Source: Methanofollis ethanolicus (lineage in GTDB: Archaea; Halobacteriota; Methanomicrobia; Methanomicrobiales; Methanofollaceae). From it: a stretch of DNA of 64,000 nucleotides. Position 1 is the first letter of the stretch; every line of letters starts with the position of its first letter. This document shows, one piece after another, positions 33,419 through 42,685 of the stretch. The position numbers and the translations under genes were made by a program. The stretch is from the NCBI RefSeq assembly GCF_001571385.1, contig NZ_BCNW01000001.1:1054001-1118000 (forward strand), written 5' to 3'. A model generated the notes under the pieces. The model had not been told where the DNA came from, ran no database searches, and saw only the letters and a list, made by a program, of their open reading frames with translations.

Positions 33419-35843
33419 AGGCAAACACGCGCAGCACCGCCTGCATGATATTCTGGATCGTATACGGGGAAATCCGACAGAGCAGACCGACGGTTATGTC
33501 TCTCCCGGAGAGGACGCGGAAAAAGGCGAGGACGACAGGGCCCTCACCTCCCTCAGGTCAATGGTGGAAGGAAACAGAAACCTTGACATTCATTCCATAA
33601 TCCGAGATGTCAGGAGCATGCACGAGGTTTCCGGCGCGGGTCCCACGGATCCGGCCGTTCAAGAGATCCCTGCGGTGAAAGAAAGCCCTGTTGCCACTCC
33701 TGCGGAACCCTACCCCGGCGAGGCTGAAACGGCTCCTGGTCCGGTCCCCGCAGAAGAGAAAAGCCCGGCACCGGAAAGCCGGGTGCCGGCTATCAACCTT
33801 GACGATATCGATGCGCTCCAGGGCATGATCGATTCGATCTTCGGTGACGAGGGTGCCACAACCCCCGCGGCATCCCGGCTCAACGAGGCGAATAATGGGG
33901 ACATTGCAGGTTTGACCGACATGCCTGCGGCGTCTCCGGTTACAGCCACCCCGAAAAAGACCCGGTGGTCGGGAGGGGCCGTTCCCGACGCCGAAGAGAA
34001 CGGAGAATCTGTCCTTGCCGGGATCACGGATGCCGAGGATATCGGTGCCCTTTCAGAACTGATCCTCCCGAAGGCCGCGACTTTCGACGTCGAAGAACTT
34101 GCACTCGACCAGGCCGCGCGCGATGCCCCGCTCGGGATGGGCTCTCTCCCCCCCGAGATCGACACCCTCTGGAAGGAGGCGTTCCCGACGATCACCGAAG
34201 AGGCACGGAGCGTGGTGATCGGGAAAGACCAGGAGAAAAAAGCCGGTTTCCTGGGGAAGATCAACCTCTTTACCAACCTTGTCCAGAAAGTGGAGGAGTA
34301 CGACCCCCGGCGCCACGGCCCTCTCGTCGACCTCGCCTTCACACCTGGGCCCGGCATCGAGGAAGTCGAACTCTACCCGGTCAACGAACCTTATGCCTAT
34401 ATCAGGATCATCTACGACAATGCCTCGCACGAGTACACCTACGAGGTGCTTGAACCGGTCCTCTCCGATGCCGAAAAAGAACTCCTCGGCGAGATCAAGA
34501 GCCGTCTCTTCGAGCAGCTCGACGTCAACACGAAGGACATCTCCAGAGATGGGGCCAGAAAGGTTCTCCGCGACCTCTCCGACGAAATCATCCAGGATTA
34601 CGGTATCAGCCTGACACCGGTCGCCCGCGAGAAACTCTTCTACCACATCGAACGCGACTTCCTCGGTGACGGTCTGATCGACGCCATCATGCACGACAAG
34701 TTTATCGAGGATATCTCCTGCGACGGCCTCGACAACCCGATCTTCGTTTTCCACGGCGGGTACGAGTCGATCAAGACGAACATGATGTACACCAATGCGG
34801 TCGAACTCGACTCCTTCGTCACCAAACTCGCCCAGAGGTCGGGGAAGTACATCTCCATCGCTGAACCGATGCTCGATGCAACGATGGTCGATGGTTCCCG
34901 TATCCAGATGACCCTTGGCAAGGAGGTCACGGCCCACGGTTCGACCTTCACCATCAGGAAATTCAAGGACGAACCTATCACCCCGACCGACCTCATCGAG
35001 TGGGGCACCTTCTCGCCCCTCTCCGTCGCCTTCCTCTGGCTTGCTGTCGAGGCGGGGAACTCGGCGATCTTTGCTGGCGGCACGGCATCAGGGAAGACCA
35101 CCGCCCTCAACGCCATCTCGCTCTTCATCCCGCCCCTGGCGAAGATCGTCTCCCTGGAAGATACGCGTGAACTGAAACTCCCGCACCCCAACTGGATCCC
35201 CTCGGTCACCCGTGACTCCTTCGACACAGGCGGCAAGGGTGCGATCGACATGTACGAACTCCTCCGTGCTGCACTGCGGCAGAGGCCTGAGTACATCTGT
35301 GTCGGTGAGGTCCGTGGCAAGGAGGCCCAGACTCTCTTCCAGGCAATGTCCACCGGCCACGTCACCTATGCGACCATGCACGCCGACTCGGTGGCGAGCG
35401 TCGTCCACCGTCTTGAAAACCCGCCCCTGGACGTCCCGAGGAACATGCTCACCTCCCTGAACCTCGTCTGCATCCAGGTGCAGGCGCGGGTCGGCGGCCA
35501 GCGTATCCGTCGCAACAAACAGGTCATCGAGATCCTGGACATCGACCCCCGGACAAACGAATTGATCACGAACGAGGTCTTCTCCTGGCACCAGGCCACC
35601 GACGAGATCAGGTATTCGGGCAAGTCGTACGTGCTTGAGAGCATCATGGAGACGCGGGGATGGAGCGAGGCACGGATGCGCGAGGAACTCAAGAGGCGGC
35701 AGGAGATCCTGGAGTGGATGCGGAGACAGAAGATCCGGCACTTCAAGGACGTTTCGAAGATGCTCATCTCGTACTTCCGCGACCCCGACGCGGTCATGGA
35801 CGTCGTACGGCATGACCTCTATGGAGAAGGTGCACCGCAATGA
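33411..35843 (+). CDS. Type II/IV secretion ATPase (GspE/ArlI/TadA family) with long disordered N-terminus
   Basis: 810 residues. Walker A is GGTASGKT (556-563); the Asp-box LEDTREL and Walker B/His-box regions (VGEVRGKEAQTLFQAMSTGHVTYATMHADS) are intact, so it is an active motor for pilus, archaellum or secretion assembly. Residues 1 to about 270 are Pro/Glu/Ala-rich and predicted disordered, unusually long for the family, which normally has a compact N-terminal domain; they may dock to the neighbours. It overlaps the genes on both sides, so translation is coupled. Confidence 0.93.
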   Translation: MDKGKHAQHRLHDILDRIRGNPTEQTDGYVSPGEDAEKGEDDRALTSLRSMVEGNRNLDIHSIIRDVRSMHEVSGAGPTDPAVQEIPAVKESPVATPAEPYPGEAETAPGPVPAEEKSPAPESRVPAINLDDIDALQGMIDSIFGDEGATTPAASRLNEANNGDIAGLTDMPAASPVTATPKKTRWSGGAVPDAEENGESVLAGITDAEDIGALSELILPKAATFDVEELALDQAARDAPLGMGSLPPEIDTLWKEAFPTITEEARSVVIGKDQEKKAGFLGKINLFTNLVQKVEEYDPRRHGPLVDLAFTPGPGIEEVELYPVNEPYAYIRIIYDNASHEYTYEVLEPVLSDAEKELLGEIKSRLFEQLDVNTKDISRDGARKVLRDLSDEIIQDYGISLTPVAREKLFYHIERDFLGDGLIDAIMHDKFIEDISCDGLDNPIFVFHGGYESIKTNMMYTNAVELDSFVTKLAQRSGKYISIAEPMLDATMVDGSRIQMTLGKEVTAHGSTFTIRKFKDEPITPTDLIEWGTFSPLSVAFLWLAVEAGNSAIFAGGTASGKTTALNAISLFIPPLAKIVSLEDTRELKLPHPNWIPSVTRDSFDTGGKGAIDMYELLRAALRQRPEYICVGEVRGKEAQTLFQAMSTGHVTYATMHADSVASVVHRLENPPLDVPRNMLTSLNLVCIQVQARVGGQRIRRNKQVIEILDIDPRTNELITNEVFSWHQATDEIRYSGKSYVLESIMETRGWSEARMREELKRRQEILEWMRRQKIRHFKDVSKMLISYFRDPDAVMDVVRHDLYGEGAPQ

Positions 35844-36763
35844 ATGGTTTTGAACGGTTCAGTTTCAACCTGCTCGGGCAGCGGGTGAAGGAAAAAAGGG
35901 AAGATTATGTTGAGTTGAGGAGCGACCTGATGCAGGCGCGGCTGAAGACCCCTTTCGAGGCGTACCTCTCGACAGCCTATGTCGCCTCCATCGTTGCAGG
36001 CCTTGGCATGGCAGTGCTGCTCGGTGCGATCACCTTCTTCCTGAACATACCCTCGATGATCTCCTATAAAGGTGCGTTGCCCTCCTTCTTTTATGGGTTT
36101 TCAGACTACCGTCTCCTCATCGGGACAACGGTCGTCGTCCTCCTCTCTCTCCTCATCTTCGGGGGATTCACCTACTTTGCCTTCTTGATCTACCCGAAGG
36201 TCGTGTCCGGGAACAGGCGGCGGAACATCGATGCCACTCTCCCGTACGCGATCAACTATGTGACGGCGATGTCCACTGCAGGCATCACGCCTGCCGAGGT
36301 CTTCAGGCTCCTCGGACAGAGCCCGATCTACGGGGAGACCGCTGTCGAAGCGCGGTACATCTCCCGCGAGATCGATATGTTCGGCAAAGATCTCATCGAG
36401 GCGATGCGGATCGCCTCGACCTTCACGCCGAGTGCGCGGATGAAGGAATTTTTCCAGGGTGCGATGGCGACGATCTCCTCGGGTGCGAACCTCACCGAGT
36501 ACTTCCGGAACAAGGCCGTCCAGTACAGCAACGAGAACCACCAGCAGCAAAAAAATTTCCTTGAGACCCTCGGACTCATTGCCGAGAGTTATGTGACGGC
36601 CATGGTCGCCGGCACCCTCTTCCTGATCATCCTGCAGTCGATCATGTCGATCATCGGCGGCGACTCGAACCCGATCTTCCTGATGATCATCATCTATCTC
36701 ATGGTGCCGTTCGGGAGTATCATGTTCATCATCCTGATCAGTTCCATGACCCCGGAGGTGTGA
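35840..36763 (+). CDS. Type II secretion system F family protein (first copy)
   Basis: 307 residues, inner-membrane platform of a type IV pilus-like machine. Two hydrophobic helices in the first half (about 48-80 and 90-122), a cytoplasmic T2SSF domain (YAINYVTAMSTAGITPAEVFRLLGQSPIYGE, about 135-250) and C-terminal helices (about 255-305). TadC/ArlJ-type halves often come in pairs in archaea, as here. ATGA overlap with the ATPase gene. Confidence 0.9.
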   Translation: MNGFERFSFNLLGQRVKEKREDYVELRSDLMQARLKTPFEAYLSTAYVASIVAGLGMAVLLGAITFFLNIPSMISYKGALPSFFYGFSDYRLLIGTTVVVLLSLLIFGGFTYFAFLIYPKVVSGNRRRNIDATLPYAINYVTAMSTAGITPAEVFRLLGQSPIYGETAVEARYISREIDMFGKDLIEAMRIASTFTPSARMKEFFQGAMATISSGANLTEYFRNKAVQYSNENHQQQKNFLETLGLIAESYVTAMVAGTLFLIILQSIMSIIGGDSNPIFLMIIIYLMVPFGSIMFIILISSMTPEV

Positions 36764-36765
36764 AA

Positions 36766-37803
36766 ATGGGATTCAAGTCACTCTTTAACGACCTTTTCAA
36801 CCGTGGGAGAACTGGCAACGCCCCGGTGAAGGCGTCCGAACTGGAAAGGTACGAGAACCGGGAAATGCAGATCGTCGATAAGATCGAACACCAGCGGAAG
36901 GCGCGGGTGGGCTTTGGACGGTTCATGAAGCACCCGGTCCAGGTGCTCACGGAAACGCCGCTCAACAGCCTCATAGCGACGGTCCCCTTCTCATTCCTCT
37001 TCTTTATCGTCGGTTTCTCCCTGATCATCGTCAATTACGGGTGGTCGGCCCTCTTCAACACCACCCTCATCGACGATGTCATCGTCTTTACCGTCCTGAT
37101 CCCGGTGATCCCGCTCGCAATTCTCGACTTCAGGGAGGGGAAGCGGGAGAAGAACCTTGAAGACGCGCTTCCGAACTTTTTCAGGGACGTTGCCGGGATG
37201 AACGACGCGGGAATGACCCTGCCCAATGCCATTCACATCGTCGCTGGAGGCGAGTACGGGACGCTCACGCCGTACATCAGGAAACTCGACGTGGACATGT
37301 CCTGGAACATCCCCTTTGTCGAGGCAATCTATAACTTCGGCCAGCGTATCGGGACTCCCCTTGCCGAGCGTTCTGTCGACCTCATCGCAAAGGCGAGCAA
37401 GGCAGGCGGCGACATCTCCGAGGTGCTGCGGGCGGCTGCGCGCGACAGTTACGAGTTCATCAACCTGAAGACAGAGCGGGCGAGCAACATGATCATCTAT
37501 GAGGTGATCATCCTCATCGCCTTCTTCGTCTTCCTCTTCGTGATCGTGGTCCTGGAGTCCACCTTCCTCACGACGATGGCCGAGGCCGGTGCCGCTGCGT
37601 CGGCGTCCGGTGCAGGAAGCCAGTTCATGGGTAATGTTGATATGGACCTCTACAAGAGGATTTTCTCCCACTCCGCGATGGTCATGGGCTTCTTCTCCGG
37701 CCTCGTCGCCGGGCAGATGGGCGAGGGTAGGGCGACGGCCGGTCTCAAGTTCTCTGCCATCATGCTCATCATTGCCTGGGCTCTCTTCAGGTTCGCGGTC
37801 TGA
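36766..37803 (+). CDS. Type II secretion system F family protein (second copy)
   Basis: 345 residues from ATG 36766, which has a full GGAGGTG six bases upstream; GTG 36760 is less likely. Two central helices (about 70-120), a T2SSF domain with LEDALPNFFRDVAGMNDAGMTLPNAI (about 130-230), then helices to the end. It should pair with the preceding F protein to form the membrane platform. No pilin, secretin or ArlX/ArlF gene follows, so the operon appears to lack its filament subunit. T8 at 37815-37822 ends it. Confidence 0.9.
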   Translation: MGFKSLFNDLFNRGRTGNAPVKASELERYENREMQIVDKIEHQRKARVGFGRFMKHPVQVLTETPLNSLIATVPFSFLFFIVGFSLIIVNYGWSALFNTTLIDDVIVFTVLIPVIPLAILDFREGKREKNLEDALPNFFRDVAGMNDAGMTLPNAIHIVAGGEYGTLTPYIRKLDVDMSWNIPFVEAIYNFGQRIGTPLAERSVDLIAKASKAGGDISEVLRAAARDSYEFINLKTERASNMIIYEVIILIAFFVFLFVIVVLESTFLTTMAEAGAAASASGAGSQFMGNVDMDLYKRIFSHSAMVMGFFSGLVAGQMGEGRATAGLKFSAIMLIIAWALFRFAV

Positions 37804-37814
37804 AGGTCGTCCCC

Positions 37815-37822
37815 TTTTTTTC
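37815..37822 (+). terminator. Oligo-T terminator of the pilus-like operon
   Basis: Eight T residues 12 bases after the last stop codon of the operon, a strong archaeal termination signal. Confidence 0.55.
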
Positions 37823-38324
37823 GTGCTGCCGGCACGGCTTCATGACGGAAGAGGGCAGGGAACGGGATCGAGAATTCCTGTTTCGAGGTGCCTGTGCCGT
37901 GGGGCTACATCCCTGGGTCTTCTCGAACGCCCCCTAGGTCGCAGCCACCCGCCCTCGAAGGTCATCAGGTCTTCGAGGAACCCCCGGTTTGGATTGTATG
38001 GAAGGCAGGGGCTCCGCACTCCCCTCATGGGATCAGGGAGATACATTTGCCGGAGCATGAGGGTTTGCCATGAAAAACAGTTCCTGCAGTATACTTGAGA
38101 CGTGCTCCCGGCTCATGCCCGATTCTCCTGAGCCAGAATAATCTCTGATTTTTGCGAAGGTCATTCGTCCTGGTGAGATAGAGACGGGGAACCAGAGAGA
38201 CCTCCGTGAAGAGAGATGGAGATGTACCATGACCTATTCATGCGGAATTTTCCAAAGAACCACCTGAAACTCTGTTTCATGAGCGGTTCTACAGGACTAA
38301 AAAAAGTATTAAAAAGGTCGGGGG
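37823..38324. repeat. Convergent-gene spacer with relics of the repeat family
   Basis: About 500 bases between the pilus operon and the convergent aIF1 gene, with no credible gene. A segment at 38026-38066 (CATGGGATC ... ATGAGGGTTT) matches the end sequences of the elements at 43036-43087 and, inverted, at 7518-7566. ATGAGCGGTTCTACAGGACT (38279-38298) resembles the terminal repeat of the 7518-7810 element at about 15 of 20 positions. A7 at about 38299-38305 serves as a T tract for the minus-strand aIF1 gene. Confidence 0.5.
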
Positions 38325-38630
38325 TTAATTGATCTGTTCCAATTTATACCCCTTCTTAGCCAGCAATTCCTTGACTCTTTCCTTGTGGTTACCCTGAAGC
38401 TCGATGGACGTGTCCTTGACAGTCCCGCCGCAGGCAAGTTTGGCTTTGAGGAATTTTGTGAGGTCTACAAGGTCGATGTCGTAGGGATCGAGTCCTTCGA
38501 TAATGGTGACTTCTTTCCCGTATCGGCGTTTATTGATCTTGACCTGAATCCTCTGCTGTTCCTTTGCGACCTCCTCACAGATACACAGTTCCTTTGGTAG
38601 TCCGCATTTGGGACATATCCCACCATTCAT
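38325..38630 (-). CDS. Translation initiation factor aIF1 / SUI1 family
   Basis: 101 residues. N-terminal [13 protein letters not shown] zinc-ribbon-like segment, then the SUI1 fold ([56 protein letters not shown]). It acts on the small ribosomal subunit in start-codon selection. AAATATATAACG centred about 30 bases before the ATG and no Shine-Dalgarno suggest a leaderless mRNA. Confidence 0.94.
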   Translation of the reverse strand: MNGGICPKCGLPKELCICEEVAKEQQRIQVKINKRRYGKEVTIIEGLDPYDIDLVDLTKFLKAKLACGGTVKDTSIELQGNHKERVKELLAKKGYKLEQIN

Positions 38631-38775
38631 TAGTTATACCTTCAAGTTCTCGTTATATATTTCTTGGCATGAATATCCTTTCCATCCGGTGAATATGTAT
38701 TTTGAGGTGACCGATGTGGCTCTCCTCCCCTTCTGATCGCACCTGTTATCCGCTCTGACAACAAACCAGAGATCG

Positions 38776-40227
38776 ATGTCGCTGATGGTCCTCGGGACCG
38801 CTTCCCATGTCGGTAAGAGCACGATAGTCGCAGGGCTCTGCCGGGCCCTTCGAAACCGCAGGATTACGAACGCCCCTTTTAAGTCCCAGAACATGAGCCT
38901 CAACTCTTGGGTGACGGCCGACGGCGCCGAGATCGGGATCGCCCAGGCCGAACAGGCGAGGGCTGCTGGCATCGAACCCACCGCGGAGATGAACCCGGTC
39001 CTCCTCAAGCCGAAGGGTGACATGATCTCGCAGGTCGTCCTCTTTGGGCATCCCTATAAGGACGTGCGGATCGGGGAGTATTACCGGGAGACCGACGCAC
39101 TCCTCAAACAGGCGGTCGACGCATTTCGGGTGTTGGAAGTGCGCTATGGCACTGTTGTCGTCGAAGGCGCCGGGGGTGCGGCCGAAGTCAACCTCTATGA
39201 CCGCGACATTGCCAATATGCGGCTTGCCCGGGAACTCCGCCTCCCGATCCTCCTTGTCGCTGACATCGAGCGCGGCGGGGTCTTTGCCCAGGCCTTCGGC
39301 ACCATGGCGCTCCTCCCCGAGGACGTCCGCCCGCTGGTCGCCGGGATCATCGTCAACAAGTTCAGGGGAGACCCTTCTCTCTTCGAAAGCGGGGTGAAGG
39401 CGCTGGAGGACCTCTGTGGCGTCCCGGTCCTCGGTGTCGTCCCGTACGCCGATACAGGCATCGCCTCGGAGGACTCCCTCTCCATCGAGGACAAGCAGGC
39501 ACGGGACAAACCCATCAGGATCGCCGTCATCAAGCTTCCCCATATCGCGAACTTCACCGACTTCGAACTCCTCGAACGCCATGCCGCGGTCACCTATGTC
39601 AGGCCGGGCGAATCTCTCGCGGGTTACGATTGCATCATCCTCCCGGGCACCAAGAACACCATTGACGACCTTGCCGTCCTCCGTGCCGCAGGAACTGCCG
39701 ACGAGATATGCCGCATGCGGGCGGCAGGCGTGCCAGTCATCGGGATCTGCGGCGGGTACCAGATGCTCGGGACGCACCTTGCCGATGCCGGTTATGAGTC
39801 GGGAGAACCTGCCGAGGCAGAGGGGCTCGGCCTCCTCGATGTCTCGACCACCTTCTCGGCCTACAGAAAAACGACCCGCCAGGTACGGACCCATGCCGCT
39901 CCTGTCCCGCCTATCCTCACCCGGTTTGGCGAGGTGGAAGGCTACGAGATCCACATGGGCGAAAGCCGGAGGGGCGTTTGCAGGGAGGCCTTCGACGGCG
40001 ACGGTGCGGTGAGTGACGACGGCCTCGTTTTTGGAACCTATCTCCACGGCATCTTCACCCGCCCCCCTGCTGCCGCCGCCCTTCTTTCGTATCTTGCCGG
40101 GAGAAAAGGGCTGGAGATCGAGGAAGAAGACGTTTTCAGAGACCCGTACGACGACCTCGCCGACCTTCTGGAGAGGCACCTGGATATGGACCATATTGTC
40201 GGGCTTGCTCTCGGGAGGGTACGATGA
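38776..40227 (+). CDS. cobQ: Cobyric acid synthase
   Basis: 483 residues; amidates adenosylcobyrinic diamide at four carboxylates in cobamide synthesis. N-terminal dethiobiotin-synthetase-like domain with P-loop [10 protein letters not shown] (7-16) and the [12 protein letters not shown] signature; C-terminal class I glutaminase-like domain with nucleophile Cys325 (GICGGYQML) and GTYLHGIF. Full length. Methanogens need B12 for the Mtr complex. An upstream promoter is not obvious. No other cob gene is adjacent. Confidence 0.96.
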   Translation: MSLMVLGTASHVGKSTIVAGLCRALRNRRITNAPFKSQNMSLNSWVTADGAEIGIAQAEQARAAGIEPTAEMNPVLLKPKGDMISQVVLFGHPYKDVRIGEYYRETDALLKQAVDAFRVLEVRYGTVVVEGAGGAAEVNLYDRDIANMRLARELRLPILLVADIERGGVFAQAFGTMALLPEDVRPLVAGIIVNKFRGDPSLFESGVKALEDLCGVPVLGVVPYADTGIASEDSLSIEDKQARDKPIRIAVIKLPHIANFTDFELLERHAAVTYVRPGESLAGYDCIILPGTKNTIDDLAVLRAAGTADEICRMRAAGVPVIGICGGYQMLGTHLADAGYESGEPAEAEGLGLLDVSTTFSAYRKTTRQVRTHAAPVPPILTRFGEVEGYEIHMGESRRGVCREAFDGDGAVSDDGLVFGTYLHGIFTRPPAAAALLSYLAGRKGLEIEEEDVFRDPYDDLADLLERHLDMDHIVGLALGRVR

Positions 40228-40292
40228 TTTATGCCGGCAGGGAACGTACTCTCAATACTGTGTCCGGAGAACTGGCTGCGGAGTGAGAGAGT

Positions 40293-40640
40293 ATGGTGAT
40301 GCGGTGTTCTTTTACCCTCGACCCGGAGATGCTTGATAGCATCGACGCCTTTGCGAAAAAACATTCGATCGAACGGAATGAAGCGATCCTTGAACTGATT
40401 GAGACGGGCTTTGCAAGCCTTGAGAGCGGCAAAGAGATCGAGATCAAGAAGCAGCGGGCATTCGAGGAGTTTATGCAGATCCGGCGCGATATAGACGGGC
40501 TCAAAGAGATCGTGCAGCACATGCGCGACGAACTCCGGCTGATCCATCACACCATCGAGTCGGATTACTGCAAGGAAGCCAGGTGCGTCCCGTACCAGAC
40601 GAGGAACATCTGGGACTACCTGATGAAAAGAAAAGAGTGA
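40293..40640 (+). CDS. Ribbon-helix-helix regulator with coiled coil
   Basis: 115 residues. N-terminal RHH DNA-binding fold (MRCSFTLDPEMLDSIDAFAKKHSIERNEAILELIETGF), then a charged coiled coil (about 50-95) and a C-terminal tail with two Cys (YCKEARCVPY), which may bind metal or sense redox. Target genes are unknown. It is close behind cobQ (65 bases) and may be co-transcribed with it. Start ATG 40293, or the ATG six bases later. Confidence 0.82.
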   Translation: MVMRCSFTLDPEMLDSIDAFAKKHSIERNEAILELIETGFASLESGKEIEIKKQRAFEEFMQIRRDIDGLKEIVQHMRDELRLIHHTIESDYCKEARCVPYQTRNIWDYLMKRKE

Positions 40641-40656
40641 CCGATGATCGTCAGGA

Positions 40657-40911
40657 CTAACTGATGATTGACATGATGCTCCTGAAGCCCTCGCTGCCGT
40701 CGTCGTCGCACTCCACGGCGCTCACCTGCCCCATGTTCACCTCTCCGGTCGCTCGCTTCAGCATGCAGTAGGCGCGTGCCGGTGAGATCACCCATCGTCC
40801 GTCCTCGCAGAACCGTACTGAGTGGACGCAGAACCGGCAGTTGTCCAGTGTCCGCGTCGCCCCTGCCTGGCAGGAGGGGACCGCCCCTTTTTCGACCTTC
40901 AGCACCCGCAT
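40657..40911 (-). CDS. Small cysteine-containing protein of unknown function
   Basis: 84 residues with Cys at SCQAG, NCRFC, RFCED, YCMLK and VECDDD, possibly a metal-binding module. I recognise no family. GGAGGAGTGAG precedes the ATG, and the gene starts within two bases of the YkgJ-family gene's stop, so the two Cys-rich proteins are probably made together. It converges with the RHH gene, with a 16-base gap. Confidence 0.65.
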   Translation of the reverse strand: MRVLKVEKGAVPSCQAGATRTLDNCRFCVHSVRFCEDGRWVISPARAYCMLKRATGEVNMGQVSAVECDDDGSEGFRSIMSIIS

Positions 40912-40912
40912 C

Positions 40913-41407
40913 TCACTCCTCCCTGTACCACTCCGCTACATACCCGGCGTTCGCGAGCACCCTGTCGGCAGCGGCGTGCCAGGCGTCCCCGGCATCGCCT
41001 GCATGGGGGACGACCTCCGTCTCCCACAGGGCCTTCAGCGCCGGGTCGTCTGTCCTGAGGTCGAGCCTCCCTTTCAGTTCGCCGACAAACTCGCCGTCGC
41101 GCAGTACCCGCATTTTGCAGCAGGCGAAGTCCCGGCAGAATGAAGGGCGAGAAGCATGGACCGTGCAGACGTACGTCCCCTTCTCCGCCCTCAGGAAGGG
41201 GCAGGCGGCAGGGTTGGTCCACTGGACGGATGGACGCCTGAAGGCCGGGAGGTGGCAGTCCTCCACCCTCGCCGTGAATGTCTCTCCTGTGATCGCGACG
41301 GTGCACCTGAACTCCTGCGGCCCGGTCTGCCGCAGGATCCTGACAGAGCGCCCGAAGCCCATGCAGCATCTGCCGCAGAGGGTGCAGGTGAAGGGCTCTT
41401 CTCTCAT
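40913..41407 (-). CDS. YkgJ family cysteine-cluster protein
   Basis: 164 residues. N-terminal CTLCGRCCMGFG and central CPFLRAEKGTYVCTVHASRPSFCRDFACC segments are the eight-cysteine signature of the YkgJ/zinc- or iron-chelating family. Its exact role is unknown; relatives sit near flagellar and methylation genes. Start ATG 41407 with GAGGT immediately before it and GGGAG further up. Operon with the 84-residue protein. Confidence 0.88.
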   Translation of the reverse strand: MREEPFTCTLCGRCCMGFGRSVRILRQTGPQEFRCTVAITGETFTARVEDCHLPAFRRPSVQWTNPAACPFLRAEKGTYVCTVHASRPSFCRDFACCKMRVLRDGEFVGELKGRLDLRTDDPALKALWETEVVPHAGDAGDAWHAAADRVLANAGYVAEWYREE

Positions 41408-41487
41408 ACCTCGTACTCTCCCGGCCGGCCAATAGCCTTTTCCTTTCCAGTAGGTTCAAATGGTTTTTCGCGCTATTCTTCTTCACT

Positions 41488-42666
41488 ATGAAGGTTTGCA
41501 TCATGTGCGGGGGAGAAGGGACCCGCCTCCGCCCGCTCACTTTTGAGCGGCCCAAGCCCTGCATCCCTATCGTGAACCGGCCCTCGATCACCCATCTCGT
41601 CACCCACCTGGCCAACCTCGGCTTTACCGAGATGGTCATCACCCTCGGCTACAAGGGGGACGATATCGAGCAGGCCCTCGGCGACGGTTCGCTCTTCGGC
41701 GCCGAGATCACCTATGTCCACGAGGACATCAAGCTCGGGACGGCCGGAAGCGTCAAGAACGCCCAGCAGTTTCTTGACGGCGCTCCCTTCCTGGTGGTCG
41801 GCGGCGACCATGTGGCAGACCTCAACCTTCTGGAGTTCTACCGTGAGCACCTGAAACGCGATGCTATCGCCACCATTGGCCTCATCTCCATCGACGACCC
41901 CTCGGAGTACGGCATCGCCGAGATCGACGTGAACTATTGCATCAAGCGCTTCAAAGAGAAGCCCGGCCCAGGCGAGATCTTCTCGAATCTCGCCTCGACA
42001 GGGATGTACGTCTGCAGCCCGGAGATCTTCGACTATATCCCGACAGGCGAGAAGGTGGACTTCGCGAGGGACGTCTTCCCGCGTCTCCTTGGTGAGGGGA
42101 AGACCATCCGCGCCTGGCTTGCCCGCGGCAACTGGAGCGATGTGGGCAGCCCGCGGTCCCTGCGGCAGGCAGAGCGCTGGAAACTCCAGGAGATCACGAC
42201 GACGAACATCTCCGGCGACCTCCATGTGAAGGGTGCGAAGATCGTTGGCCCTGTCTCCCTCGGCGGTTCCCTCTCTCTCGGGAACAACTCCCAGATCATC
42301 GGCCCGGTCTCGATCGGTAGGGGGACAACCATCGAGAGCAATGTCCTCATCGGCCCGTACACAAGCATCGGGGAGGACTGCGTGATCAAGAGCAACGCGA
42401 AGATCTTCTCTGCCTCCATCTACAATCAGGTCGTCATCGGCAATGGAACCACAGTCTCGGGGGCTATCCTGGACAATGAAACCATCGTCGGTGACGGGTG
42501 CTCCATCGAGAACGACACGGTCATCGGCCCCCGGAGCGTCATCCAGAATAGGGTGACCATCCACTCCGGGACTCGCCTCTGGCCCGAGGTGATCGTGCCC
42601 GACGGGTCTGTCGTCAAGGAGCATGTCCTCAACGACAAATATGACGTGCGCTATGAGGGGTCGTGA
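41488..42666 (+). CDS. NDP-sugar synthase (nucleotidyltransferase with beta-helix)
   Basis: 392 residues. The nucleotidyltransferase domain starts MKVCIMCGGEGTRLRPLTFERPKPCIPI (1-28), with GGDHVADL as the metal-binding Asp region. A left-handed beta-helix follows (about 245-375) with hexapeptide repeats such as IGPVSIGRGTTI and IGPYTSIGEDCVI. It activates a sugar-1-phosphate with an NTP, for S-layer or N-glycan precursors; the specificity (mannose-1-P guanylyl or glucose-1-P thymidylyl type) is not visible. It is divergent from the YkgJ gene. Confidence 0.9.
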   Translation: MKVCIMCGGEGTRLRPLTFERPKPCIPIVNRPSITHLVTHLANLGFTEMVITLGYKGDDIEQALGDGSLFGAEITYVHEDIKLGTAGSVKNAQQFLDGAPFLVVGGDHVADLNLLEFYREHLKRDAIATIGLISIDDPSEYGIAEIDVNYCIKRFKEKPGPGEIFSNLASTGMYVCSPEIFDYIPTGEKVDFARDVFPRLLGEGKTIRAWLARGNWSDVGSPRSLRQAERWKLQEITTTNISGDLHVKGAKIVGPVSLGGSLSLGNNSQIIGPVSIGRGTTIESNVLIGPYTSIGEDCVIKSNAKIFSASIYNQVVIGNGTTVSGAILDNETIVGDGCSIENDTVIGPRSVIQNRVTIHSGTRLWPEVIVPDGSVVKEHVLNDKYDVRYEGS

Positions 42667-42685
42667 GGGGCCTCACCTTTTTTTT
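42663..42685 (+). terminator. Hairpin plus T8 terminator
   Basis: GTGAGG-GG-CCTCAC followed by eight T (42678-42685). The stem overlaps the stop codon of the NDP-sugar synthase. It has the form of a bacterial intrinsic terminator and is the clearest in the window. Confidence 0.65.

Noticed and set aside
31829-33424. Long minus-strand frame opposite the MinD region
   Set aside because: The plus strand encodes a clear P-loop ATPase and overlapping genes with ribosome-binding sites. The antisense frame has no motif.
33411-37803. Archaellum operon
   Set aside because: The ATPase and platform proteins resemble ArlI/ArlJ, but there are two platform proteins and no archaellin, arlF, arlG or arlH genes. 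ArlH-like function is not evident in the MinD-type protein.
38746-40194. Long minus-strand frame opposite cobQ
   Set aside because: CobQ motifs on the plus strand are complete; the opposite frame is a shadow.
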